Assembly: GCA_016169945.1 (NCBI GenBank)
Contig: JADLSH010000127.1
Location: 2,916,501 to 2,980,500, forward strand
Reading direction: 5' to 3'
DNA from: Trachythela sp. YZ-2020
Lineage: Eukaryota > Cnidaria > Anthozoa > Malacalcyonacea > Clavulariidae
DNA: 64,000 nt
The position numbers were made by a program, and so were the translations under genes. Positions 9,746 through 18,953 of the stretch are shown one piece after another. A model generated the notes under the pieces. The model saw only the letters and a list, made by a program, of their open reading frames with translations, had not been told where the DNA came from and ran no database searches. Positions within the stretch are counted from its first letter, which is position 1, and every line of letters starts with the position of its first letter.

Positions 9746-11479
9746 TTAGAAAGCGATGCCAGTTGCTAAATACCTCGCTTCATTCATAGAGGAAAGTTCT
9801 TGCCACGAAAACCGCTCGAAATCGAAACACTCAACGGTGTCTAAGCAGGTTAACCCGTGGGTTGCGCCTCCTATTGCGACAATAGAATTTCCAAGAATCG
9901 CTGCTACGCACCCTCTTCTGAAATACTTCATATTAGGTAACACATCACTTAACTGCGTCTTAATGTTATACATTACAACGGTGTTTAATGGCTTGTTCTG
10001 CGCATCAACGCCCCCTATAATTATAATGTTATCACCCCAACGCACCGTTGCCATTTCACTTACAGCAGCAGAAGGCACTGGGGCCAACTGTTTGCACTCA
10101 TTCTTTGAAATATCGTACAAGCAAACATTACACAATCGACTCCTATATGACCAGGAGCTTTGAAAGCCTCCAACGATTACAATTTGATCATCAAATAGTT
10201 GAACACTGTGATGTGACATTCCATCTGGCAATCCAGCCAACGAATTAGACCAGTAAGGTGGAAGTTGGAAACATTGAATTTCGTTGGAGACTGTACCACT
10301 CTCATTGCAGCCCCCTATAACATACACATCATTGTCGTGAACAACACTACAATGTGCTCGTAATTTGGTGGGCATTGGAACTGCAAGACGAGTCCAATCT
10401 GCTGATTTGATTCCTATATTCCGTCTCACCATCTCGTCTAACACACCAGAACTGCTTTGCCCACCAAGTATGATCATTTGATTATGATAAAGTACCGATG
10501 ATGCTTCATAAACACTTGTCTGCATCTCTTGTTCCGTGGTCCATTTCCCGGTTGATAGGTTAAACTTTTCTACGGATCCTAACTTCTCGCCATTGTTTAA
10601 ACCTCCTGCAATCATTACGTTCATCGTTTCATTCATCGTTTTCTCAGAATAGCCGGCCTGATTAAGTTCCACTTCACTTTTTTGGTCTGCAGTTTCTAGT
10701 CTTGATAACTTGGCGAGCGGCTCAGATATGGCAGTAAAACGAGTTTTCATTTCTTGATTATGTTCCTGAAGTCGACACTCGATTGCATCCAAGCGGTTAA
10801 GTTTGGCATTAAAGCTATCAAGTTTACTATTCACTTCGGCTGACAAATTTTTCTCAAAGCCATCGAGTTTTGTACCAACTGTCACAAGCACATTCTCCAA
10901 ACCGTGCCGTTGATCACTTTCCAAACAAGTCATTGCGGTGGTCAGAGTTGCTTCCATTTCGTCTAACTTACTATTCGTGATCGTTAAATTCGTTCTGAGA
11001 TTACCAACCTCTCGGGCTAATTGTTCACAGTTATGGCATTTTGCTATTCGTTGCTCACAGATCGTAGTCTCGTGGTAAACTATCTCATTTCTGTTCACTT
11101 CAAGTAGACAGCCTTCGTTTGAGCAGAGTGCTGGAGAAAAGCCACAAACGTTAACGTGTCTTTCGAGATCGTCCAATTTAACGTACTGCCCGCAACCACG
11201 ATGAAAAAACTCACAACGGATCCTTAATTCAGCAAGGTAATCGGTTAAAATTCGCGGAGCGTCGCTAAGTGCATCGAGAGTGAGTTCATCCATACAAATA
11301 GGGCATGTTTGGAAGTTCGTAAGATGTCTAGTTATACAACCTCGGCAGAAGGGATGTTGGTTTCGACGACACATAACTGGATCTTTGAAGACATTCAAAC
11401 AAATGCCACAATGAAATCTTCTACTAACAGCAATTTCAAAACGTTCGACGGCATAGCCGAGTTCATAGCGGTCGGCCAT
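9746..11479 (-). CDS. RING / TRAF-type zinc finger / kelch protein (RTK-1)
   Basis: This is an intronless 577-residue gene with ATG at 11479 (GGCAATGGCC context). The C3HC4 RING is at residues 24-62 (C24, C27, C37, H42, C45, C48, C59, C62), followed by TRAF/SIAH-like zinc-binding repeats at about 85-150. A coiled-coil-like region covers about 155-285. The C-terminal half has about five to six kelch repeats (MIAGGLNNGEKL, IILGGQSSSG, YVIGGCNESG, IVIVGGF, IIIIGGVDAQ, VAIGGATHG) that would form a beta-propeller. It is probably an E3 ubiquitin ligase whose propeller binds the target. A minus-strand AATAAA lies at 9620-9625. It sits, on the same strand, inside the first intron of PRDM-B. Confidence 0.88.
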   Translation of the reverse strand: MADRYELGYAVERFEIAVSRRFHCGICLNVFKDPVMCRRNQHPFCRGCITRHLTNFQTCPICMDELTLDALSDAPRILTDYLAELRIRCEFFHRGCGQYVKLDDLERHVNVCGFSPALCSNEGCLLEVNRNEIVYHETTICEQRIAKCHNCEQLAREVGNLRTNLTITNSKLDEMEATLTTAMTCLESDQRHGLENVLVTVGTKLDGFEKNLSAEVNSKLDSFNAKLNRLDAIECRLQEHNQEMKTRFTAISEPLAKLSRLETADQKSEVELNQAGYSEKTMNETMNVMIAGGLNNGEKLGSVEKFNLSTGKWTTEQEMQTSVYEASSVLYHNQMIILGGQSSSGVLDEMVRRNIGIKSADWTRLAVPMPTKLRAHCSVVHDNDVYVIGGCNESGTVSNEIQCFQLPPYWSNSLAGLPDGMSHHSVQLFDDQIVIVGGFQSSWSYRSRLCNVCLYDISKNECKQLAPVPSAAVSEMATVRWGDNIIIIGGVDAQNKPLNTVVMYNIKTQLSDVLPNMKYFRRGCVAAILGNSIVAIGGATHGLTCLDTVECFDFERFSWQELSSMNEARYLATGIAF

Positions 11480-11725
11480 TGCCGTCTGCTAGGGTATTGT
11501 TATAATCTTTATTGCCTTTAATCTTTGTATCAGGATTCAAGGACACATAGTTCTTGTCATTATTTACTACATTTAATGATACGACTTAGTTCTTTATTCA
11601 AACAGTAAAATATCATTTCTCCTGTAAAACTTGCGAACGACTTCTGTGCCTCATGCATTCTGCATAATATCGAATATAATATGCATGATGAAACATATCG
11701 TACACAACAAACCTCACATGATAAA

Positions 11726-11737
11726 AGGTTATGACCT
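11726..11737. promoter_or_regulatory. Conserved inverted repeat upstream of RTK-1
   Basis: AGGTTATGACCT lies 247 bases upstream of the RTK-1 start, within the conserved block CTCACATGATAAAAGG...CTCTGAAGTGAC. The same 12 bases occur at matching distances upstream of both paralogs. The sequence is an inverted pair of nuclear-receptor-like half-sites (AGGTTA and AGGTCA) with no spacer. Binding is inference. Confidence 0.45.
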
Positions 11738-11956
11738 CTGAAGTGACAAAGAGCAAGCCGATATTAAAATTAAAGTGGATAATGGACGCTTGGAAGCTAA
11801 TTGCTGAATTGAATGTAAAGCATTTGTTTCACATTACGAGTATTTTCATTGTCATTCGTTAAGTCAAAATTAGTCAAACAAATTGCTATCTCCTAGTCTT
11901 ACCCTTTCACCATATCTGGTAATTAAGCTATATAGTAATTAAGAAATAGAAAACAT

Positions 11957-12420
11957 TTTCCGTGTTTATATACACTTATAGAAACACGCGTGGGAGTTTG
12001 GGAGAACGAGAAATAATCAGTGGGAAAACGAGCCCGTAGGGCGAGTTTTTCCACGTTATTTCGAGTTCTCCCAAACTCCCACAAGTGTTTCTATAAGTGT
12101 ATAGAAACACTGGAAAAAATGTTTTCTATTTCTTTTATAATATAACTCAAAAGACATTTTTTAAACTCGATAATTTACAAATTCTCATTACGTACGCATG
12201 CTGACCTTTGCTCGTCAATTTCGCTGCAAGAAAACAACTATGTTTGAAAATTAACAGTCAAAAATGTGTAAAAGCATTAAAATTGTTTTTAAATAGTATT
12301 CAAAGTTTTATAATTCGCATTAAATTTGTTTTTTTTATGATTTTAAATTTTGGCGGGAAAATTTCCGTGTTTCTATACAGTTATAGAAACACGCTTCTCG
12401 ACCAATCAGCACGCACCAAT
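11957..12420. mobile_element. Dispersed element family F3, copy 1
   Basis: Palindromic ends around GTGTTT-TATA-TTATAGAAACAC occur on both sides, with GAGCCCGTAGGGCGAG in the left half and TTGGCGGGAAAATTTCCGTG on the right. The segment 12027-12420 is nearly repeated at 46657-47036. No open frame of note. Confidence 0.7.
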
Positions 12421-12784
12421 CAGTTGAACTTGCTTTTCGTAGTGTGATGCGCGACAATTTACAGCGCCTAACACAGCAACTCGCTTAGCCTCGCCTGGAA
12501 TCTGCAAAAATTCTTCGTAAATCAAAACGAAAAATACAATCGCACTGCAGGTCGCAAAACATTACATAAGATATAAAAGATGTATAATGTAATGTAACGT
12601 AATGTAATGTCCTATATATACCTCATGTATATAATATAGCCTTTTCAAGTATACTGAAAGTTTAAATTTTGATATACCCATAGATATATAAATGTTGTAA
12701 ATAGACCTAATTCTTGTAAGATTTATGAGGGCCACAAGTTCATTAGTACTTTATACTATTAAGTGTCACCCTCTTTAAATAAAG

Positions 12785-12786
<2 letters not shown>

Positions 12787-12828
<42 letters not shown>
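12787..12828 (+). repeat. (TCTA)n microsatellite, probable retroelement tail
   Basis: A TCTA run follows GTCACCCTCTTTAAATAAAG. Nearly the same lead-in at 23278-23300 is followed by a TGATT run. This suggests the 3' tails of a non-LTR retroelement or SINE family with variable simple-repeat ends. Confidence 0.65.
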
Positions 12829-13913
12829 CGAAACATGTACCACTCGTCTGACTTCACACTGGAACCTGCAAAACTGTATTTCAAAAAGAAATTGCATTGC
12901 AAAATGCAACAAAGATCACAAATGTGCCCACTTTGCTTGAAAGGAAGAAATCATGGCACCAGGGTTCGAATTAACGGTGTGCAACGTGCACATTTGCACA
13001 CACTTTTCCAAACGATGTGCAAATTTTATGTTGCAAACTCAACATTTAAGGTAAAATTTTGCTTAGTGTTTTGTTCCCTATTTTATTTTTGTACTAAAAG
13101 GATGTGTAAAAAGCAGAATATAGCTGAAATTTATCCGAAATATTCACCGGAAATTCGCAACAAAATAGCCGCCATTTTGTCAGTGTTTCCACGTTGGAAA
13201 ATTGAAATTCTCTAATTCGAACCATGCATGGCACTCCATGTCCTGTAGCATGTATACAAGATTGCTTTAGCTTCAATTTGATATTACATAATATAATACA
13301 ATTCATTTACATTCAATATCCACTAAGGCCTTTGTATTAATAGACCACAAAAAGTTGGGAAAGTGCATGACAGGGTAAACTAAGAGTTTACCCAATCGCA
13401 CCAATTTTACATAAAAGAAAGTATAGATTTACAAAAGTCTCTAGGTTTAAATATGGAAAGCCTTTGCCTCTTCAAACCTTAACAGCAAAGCAAAAAACCT
13501 TCCCCTTTCTCACCCACAAGCTACTAACAAGCATGTTCGTTACCAATCCCCCCTTTCAATCATACCTAGGAGTGATAAATCCTTAAAGTCCCTAATATCC
13601 TGAATGTTTTTGTGTATTGTATCCCATGTAGTTCCCAATAATCCCTACCCCTTGTTCCAGGATGTGGCAGTAGTGGTTTACAATGACGTTTTCATTAGGT
13701 TAACTTTATTAATAATATACATAAAAATATTACGGTTGATTTCAGTGCAGTTCACTTTCAAATGCTTGGCAATTCATACAGATAATAAATGGAGCGAAAA
13801 TTTTATATCAGTGGACGGTTCGCCGAAGGCCCGAAGCTTGTAAGTTGAAAGTATAACTGTCTCGAACATTTTTATACATATTATTAATAAGTAATAGCAT
13901 GATTTCTCGTGAA
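12829..13913. other. Intronic stretch downstream of RTK-2, no gene seen
   Basis: Within the PRDM-B first intron, I see no supported exon here. The words at 13325-13395 (AGGCCTTTGTATTAATAGACCAC, AGTGCATGACAGGG) resemble 15854-15920 just after RTK-3, so part of the tandem duplication unit seems to extend downstream of these genes. Confidence 0.5.
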
Positions 13914-13979
13914 ATTTGGATATAACATGCACTATTTTGAGGTCTTTGAAAAACTCACTCGTGCATGTTATATCCAAAT
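13914..13979. repeat. Inverted repeat
   Basis: ATTTGGATATAACATGCAC (13914-13932) and its exact complement (13961-13979) form a 19-bp stem with a 28-base loop. It lies 46 bases beyond the RTK-2 stop and could be in its 3' untranslated region. Confidence 0.7.
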
Positions 13980-14024
13980 TGCACTCGAAACCATACTATT
14001 ACCTATACTAATCATAACTGTCTT

Positions 14025-14849
14025 TTAATATGAATAATCAAAGTCGAAAATGTCTCTGCTCTCGTCTCGGCTGGTCGAGAATGGAGGTGGAGAATCCTGT
14101 GCATAACCAGCAGAAACCTGTGCATAACCAGGAGACCAGTTCACTGGTGATGAATTAAGAGAATTAACCGCGGTTTCATCGTTAATTTGTACCCTCGATT
14201 TTTTTGGAAGCGACTCCATGACCTTTGTTATTGTTGTAAGATTATCTTGGATAAAAAGACAACTTCTTTTCAACGTCTGGAGTGTGTTATCAATATTCTT
14301 CAGCCGGTCGTCCACCTTTGAATCCCTTTTCTCCATTCCACTCACTTTGTCGTTCACTGCTTTTAAAGTCCGTTTCAACTTATCCATGTCCTTCGTCAAG
14401 CGTTCGCAGTTGTGACATTTTAGCTTCCGTTTGTCGCATTCCACATATTCATGATGGATCAAATCGCGTCTATTAACTTCGAGCTGACAACCTTCGTTCG
14501 AACAGACCTTAGGAGCATATCCACACTCTTCAACATGTCTTTCTAGACCTTGCAGTTCAATAAACTCTTTACAACCCCGCTCGAAAAATTCACAACGTAT
14601 CTTTAATTCAGACAAGCATTCGGTTAAAATTCGAGGAGGGTTGCTAAGTATGTCGAGACTGAGTCGATCCATACAAACAGGACATGTTGGATAGTTCGCA
14701 AGATGTCTAGTTATACAACCTCGACAAAACGGATGTTGGTTTTTACGACACATAACTGGATCTTTGAAGACATTGAAGCAAATGGCGCAATGAAATCTTT
14801 TGCTTACAACACTTTCAAAACGTTCGTCCTCGTAGCCATGGGCGGCCAT
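14025..14849 (-). CDS. RING / TRAF-type zinc finger protein (RTK-2), kelch-less
   Basis: This is an intronless 274-residue gene. The ATG at 14849 has an excellent start context (ACCATGG) and matches the MAAAHGYEDERFES start of RTK-3; the frame is open for 11 more codons upstream but without ATG. The RING is at residues 21-59 (C21, C24, C34, H39, C42, C45, C56, C59), followed by TRAF-type zinc binding at about 80-147 and a short coiled-coil-like segment. The protein ends in a low-complexity tail with two GYAQ-containing units. There is no kelch domain, unlike RTK-1. It probably acts as a ubiquitin ligase or as a dimerising partner of its paralogs (inference). Confidence 0.85.
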   Translation of the reverse strand: MAAHGYEDERFESVVSKRFHCAICFNVFKDPVMCRKNQHPFCRGCITRHLANYPTCPVCMDRLSLDILSNPPRILTECLSELKIRCEFFERGCKEFIELQGLERHVEECGYAPKVCSNEGCQLEVNRRDLIHHEYVECDKRKLKCHNCERLTKDMDKLKRTLKAVNDKVSGMEKRDSKVDDRLKNIDNTLQTLKRSCLFIQDNLTTITKVMESLPKKSRVQINDETAVNSLNSSPVNWSPGYAQVSAGYAQDSPPPFSTSRDESRDIFDFDYSY

Positions 14850-15078
14850 GGTTGGCAGGATATTGTTATTAAATTCAACCAAATCTTTTCTACGTATTGG
14901 ATTTAACCTTGTTTATAACAGTGAATACACCAAGACAAATAGTCCGTGCTTTTAGGCAGAAAAAGGCAAAATATCGAGCCACGTCTGACCTTGATCAGAC
15001 AGGCTGAGACAGCTACAGACATTGCATGAGTAATGCAATGCAACAACGACACAAGCGTGTCAAATCTCACATGACAAA

Positions 15079-15090
15079 AGGTTATGACCT
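15079..15090. promoter_or_regulatory. Conserved inverted repeat upstream of RTK-2
   Basis: AGGTTATGACCT lies 230 bases upstream of the RTK-2 start in the block CTCACATGACAAAAGG...CTCTGAAGTGAC. Similarity to the RTK-1 upstream region continues to about 15250 (ACGAGTATTTTCA, GTCATTCATTAAGT, AATTAGTCAAACAAATT). Confidence 0.45.
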
Positions 15091-15259
15091 CTGAAGTGAC
15101 TACACAAAGAGCAATCCATTTAATAAGAGTGGATATACACTGGACACGAGGAAGCTCTGCACTGCGGAATTGATGCCGAATGTAAGCAATATATTTCACG
15201 TTACGAGTATTTTCACTGTCATTCATTAAGTAAAAATTAGTCAAACAAATTAACATCAA

Positions 15260-15920
15260 TAATAAAAGTAATTTAAATAACTAATCTGGTAATATATAGG
15301 GGTAGCGCCTTAGCCACAACTTTCTACTTGTACAATTTGGTGGTCTCTGGACTCTGAATTGTTTTTTATTAGTGTTCTAAGAAGATATAATCATATGATA
15401 TTTAGTTTAGACACAGTGAAACTGCCAGGATAATTCGCAATGGCTTGACAAAGTGTACTGTTCCAGGACAAACATTCCTGGAATAGGATAAAGTCAAAAC
15501 CTCAACTTAGGTAAGTTAGCATTAGAAATATGTACATGAATTATTCACTCATGTAGATTGCATTCTGATGCTTTATAGTTATATCTTTGTTCCATTCTAT
15601 GTTAATAAACTGAAACAACAGTAACCAAGGTTTCTTGCGAGTTATCCAAAATATACACAAGCCAAAATATATTCAAATTTATCTATTATAAAATATGTCT
15701 GAATCACAAATCTTCAAATCTGAAATTTAATATTTATTAAATTATAAAATTTATTATTCAATCTGTATAACTACAGTTTCATTCACCCTGGAGTCTGGAC
15801 AGAAGGAATTTCACGTGCGAAAGATGTTCTAAGTTAAGTGTGATGTCCTTTAAAGGCCTTTGTAATAAAAGAGCACAAAAGTTGGAGAAGTGCATGACAG
15901 GCTACACTATGAGTTGTTAA
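15260..15920. other. Spacer between RTK-2 and RTK-3, no gene seen
   Basis: This is AT-rich DNA without a supported exon. The 15854-15920 segment resembles 13325-13395 and probably marks the downstream end of the duplicated unit. Confidence 0.5.
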
Positions 15921-15926
15921 CGTTAT

Positions 15927-16820
15927 TTATCCCTTTGTTAGGAGACGCTGGAGCGCATCCGGAGTATGAAGTGAAGAATCCTGTGAAGAATCCTGTGAAG
16001 AATCCTGTGAAGAATCCTGTGAAGAATCCTGTAAAGAATCCGGTGAAGAATCAGAAGACTGTGACGCTTCAGAAGTATAATCGTCCTCGTCAATTTCAAG
16101 CTTCGATTTTTTTGAAGGTGACTTCGTGTCCTTTTTAAGATTATCTTTGATAAAACGGTAACATCTTTTCAACGTCTTCAGTGTGTTATCAATATTTTTC
16201 TGCTGATTTTCGACCTTTGAAGCCAAATCGTTATGAAATGAATCAAGTTTCATCTCAACAGCGGCATACACATTTTCACAAGTTGTGTCAAACTTTTTCT
16301 CCAATCCACTCACTTTGTCGTTTACGGCTGTTAAAGTCTGTTTCAACTTATCCATGTCGTTGCTCAAGCGTTCGCAGTTGTGACATTTTAGTTTTCGTTC
16401 TTCGCATTCCATGCATTCATGATGGATCAAATCGTGTCTATTAACTTCAAGCTGACAATCTTCGTTCGAGCAGACCACAGGAGCATATCCACAATCTTCA
16501 ACATGTTTTTCTATATGTTGCAATTCAATAAACTCTTTACAACCCCGCTCCAAAAACTCACAACGAATCTTTAATTCAGATAGGTAATCGGTTAAAATTC
16601 GCGGAGGGTCACTTAGTGTGTCGAGACTGAGTCGCTCCTTACAAACAGGACATGTTGGATAGTTCCCTAAATGTCTAGTTACACAACCTCGGCAGAACGA
16701 ATGTTGGTTTCGATGACACATAACTGGGTCTTTGAAGACATTGAAGCAAATGGGGCAATGAAATCCTTTGCTAATAACACTTTCAAAACGTTCGTCCTCA
16801 TAGCCATGAGCGGCGGCCAT
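15927..16820 (-). CDS. RING / TRAF-type zinc finger protein (RTK-3) with SQDS repeats
   Basis: This is an intronless 297-residue gene. ATG at 16820 (ACAATGGCC) is preferred because it matches the RTK-2 start; an in-frame ATG 22 codons upstream (16886) is possible. The RING is at residues 22-60, TRAF-type zinc binding at about 81-148, and a coiled-coil-like region at about 150-225. The tail is rich in S, D and Q and contains about six SQDS tetrapeptides encoded by a 12-bp tandem repeat at about 15971-16052. There is no kelch domain. It is closest to RTK-2 in sequence. The acidic serine repeats could be phosphorylated, which is inference. Confidence 0.85.
   Translation of the reverse strand: MAAAHGYEDERFESVISKGFHCPICFNVFKDPVMCHRNQHSFCRGCVTRHLGNYPTCPVCKERLSLDTLSDPPRILTDYLSELKIRCEFLERGCKEFIELQHIEKHVEDCGYAPVVCSNEDCQLEVNRHDLIHHECMECEERKLKCHNCERLSNDMDKLKQTLTAVNDKVSGLEKKFDTTCENVYAAVEMKLDSFHNDLASKVENQQKNIDNTLKTLKRCYRFIKDNLKKDTKSPSKKSKLEIDEDDYTSEASQSSDSSPDSLQDSSQDSSQDSSQDSSQDSSLHTPDALQRLLTKG
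15971..16052 (+). repeat. 12-bp coding minisatellite in RTK-3
   Basis: About seven units of GTGAAGAATCCT, in frame on the minus strand as SQDS. The last two units have single-base changes. The repeat number is likely variable between individuals. Confidence 0.9.
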
Positions 16821-17089
16821 TGTTGGCAGGATATTGTTAAATTCAACCAAATTTTTTGTATATGTCTTGGATTTAACCTTGCTCATACATCAAGACAAAT
16901 AGTTCGTGCTTTGATTGGCTACATTTAATGATATAACTTGTTCTTTCTAGCGGCAGCAAAAAGCAATATATTTACCAAAACTTCCATGCAACTTGGAGCC
17001 ACGTCTGGCCATGATCAGACAGCTTCAGACATAATTGAATAACGGAATGCAACAACGCGGAACAAACATATGAAATCTCACATGATAAA

Positions 17090-17101
17090 AGGTTATGACC
17101 T
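17090..17101. promoter_or_regulatory. Conserved inverted repeat upstream of RTK-3
   Basis: AGGTTATGACCT lies 270 bases upstream of the RTK-3 start, in the block CTCACATGATAAAAGG. The similarity to the other two upstream regions breaks off soon after it (CTCAGC instead of CTCTGAAG), so here the conservation is centred on the 12-mer. Confidence 0.45.
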
Positions 17102-17756
17102 CAGCATAAGCTAGATTGATATCTAATTTGGCAAAATGAAAGTTAAGTATTTAATATAAAGTATCTATTTTCCTGTACTTTGCCGTATAATTTTCGATAT
17201 GCCATGATTTCTTCAAGGGGCCACACCTTGAAGAGAAGGTCGTTATGCCAGAAATTGCGGGAATTACTGAGTATTTTTATGAAATACAAGACAATATTAA
17301 CACCAAATCAAGATTCAAATATAATATGTAAATTATCTGATTTCCTTTTTAATAACTGTAATTGATAGAGCTGACCAATGCATGGTCCTCGACATGGTCA
17401 TTGTTGCTGTTCAAAGAATCTCTTGCGATACGAAGATTGATACCTAACCCTATTATAAACCATGAAACTAAGCTTCTAAAGACCTAATAATATATTTAAC
17501 TCAGTAATGACCTTATATATACCTATGATATATGATAATTTTAGCATTCCCGATGATGACTGCATTAAACATGTTTACTGTTTTCGGAGTTACTATTGTT
17601 TTGTAATATATAATTATATAATTTTATTCCATACAAACAAAGTACCAAAAGAGGTACAAATAATACAAACAACTGATACTAGCCTAAATTACATAAATAT
17701 ATCTAGTTGTGTGATTGTAGTAGATCAAAAGTTGTTAATTAGCCCAAATTTATGGG

Positions 17757-17860
17757 GATTCGGTATAGCGCAGTAGTCACCTCTGAGATTTGACTCTGTG
17801 ATCGTGGGTCCTTTTCTCGCTGCTCATGTGGAATGAGAAAGTCAAAGTCAAAGCTGAGTA
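17757..17860 (+). mobile_element. Degraded tRNA-derived SINE head
   Basis: GGTATAGCGCAGTAGTCACC followed by GATCGTGGGTCCTTTTC resembles the A-box and B-box region of the SINE on the minus strand at 62005-62335. The B box is decayed. Confidence 0.45.
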
Positions 17861-18054
17861 ATGTATGCTCTTACTCCCTCCGCCAGGTTATAGTTTTTCA
17901 CATTGGTTTGTTTGTTTGCTTGTCCGCACTCCGCAGGATTTGTGTGTCTGTCTGAGTGTCTGTCGGTCTGCAGTGGAACTCAAAATTTCTTGCTTCTTCA
18001 AAATGTTTAAAAACTCGATACATAATACATGAAATAATATAATTTATCAGCTTC

Positions 18055-18222
18055 GGCCGTTCGGGTCTTTAGGATCGATCTACCTGAAGAATACACAAGA
18101 ACTTCGACGGTTTCGAGTGAAGGTCCTTCGTCTGGAAGTTACTGACGAAGGGCCTTCGCTCGAAACGTCGAAGTTCTTGTTGTATTTTTCAGGTAGATTG
18201 ATCCTAAAGCCGGACCCGAAGC
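18055..18222. mobile_element. Foldback family F4 (GAAGGGCCTTCG) copy
   Basis: Arms reading CGGGTCTTTAGGATCGATCTACCTG and the approximate complement surround ACTTCGACG-TTTCGAG and GACGAAGGGCCTTCGCTCG. Related copies lie at 24207-24275, 32790-32929, 35890-35966 and 58516-58676, with a fragment at 6721-6745. Confidence 0.75.
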
Positions 18223-18229
18223 TTAGAGA

Positions 18230-18420
18230 TGGGTAAACTTTGTTTACATAATTTGACACAATTTGCCTGCCTGGAATGCGCGGACAACTTACTTTGTAAA
18301 GTCTAATGATGTAAGCACGCGTAATAAAACAATTCATGTGTGTTAAAGCTTTCAAAAAAGCATGTCCGCGCATTCTTGGCAGGCAAATTGTATCAAATGA
18401 TGTAAACAAGGTTAATTACC
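18230..18420. mobile_element. Foldback element near PRDM-B first exon
   Basis: Arms of about 55 bases (GGGTAAACTTTGTTTACAT ... GCCTGCCTGGAATGCGCGGACA and the reverse) enclose about 80 bases. It lies 164 bases after the donor of the 18584-18809 exon. Confidence 0.75.
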
Positions 18421-18583
18421 CGTCGATCTATTGTACAGTCAGTACAGACGCTACCTACACTGCGGGCAACACACGTGCCGAGGGATGTAGTCTTGAGTAC
18501 CATATCTACTTCCACATAAAACTAATATATCTAAATATATACTGTATAAAAGTACAAACATTCTTGTTGCATTTGTACACTAC

Positions 18584-18809
18584 CTTTTGAATGAGAGGAT
18601 ATGCCATTATTATTCCTTCCAGTCTCATCAGTAGCTCTTTGTTTTTGGATGTTTTGCATATCAATAGCACGTACAACATTTTTGCCATACAAATAGTGTT
18701 CTAGTATGCTGAGACTAGACGTTTCGTTCACCACAACTGCAGCCGGGTGCTGCGAAGTTTGTGCACTTTTACGTCGAACATTGTCCGCAGATCTTGCCTC
18801 GCTAGACAT
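18584..18809 (-). CDS. PRDM-B, first coding exon with LYG motif
   Basis: An ATG at 18809 opens 75 codons plus one base, ending at AAAG|GTAGTG (phase 1). The sequence SILEHYLYGKNVVRAIDMQN is the counterpart of the LYG motif in PRDM-A, C and D. The exit phase matches the acceptor of the 8108 exon, and the full join 18809-18584, 8108-7810, 7376-7118, 5682-4742 is 1725 bases and open (574 residues). The first intron would be 10.5 kb and contain the three RTK genes. That link is inference from phase and homology; this exon could belong to another transcript. Confidence 0.7.
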
Positions 18810-18953
18810 GTTGATTCAACTGCTCATCTGAATTTTGGAAGAATACTATTTAGAAAGTGGAGAAAACGTGTCAAAATCACAAAGATTAAACAAAAGCGAG
18901 ACATGGAATATAACTATTTGCACATTAAAAATAATGAATATGTTTTGCATTAG

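Larger units (their letters stand above)
4742..18809 (-). other. Gene model PRDM-B (zinc knuckle, PR/SET, four fingers)
   Basis: This is a whole-gene entry. Exons on the minus strand are 18809-18584, 8108-7810, 7376-7118 and 5682-4742. Domain order is LYG motif, zinc knuckle, split PR/SET domain, acidic/glutamine repeat linker, four fingers. The likely role is a nuclear transcriptional regulator in the PRDM14-like group. The first intron hosts RTK-1, RTK-2 and RTK-3 on the same strand. Confidence 0.75.

Noticed and set aside
12763..13215. 150-residue frame including a (SIYL)n run
   Set aside because: It begins inside the TCTA microsatellite and continues through non-coding DNA without a motif or splice context.
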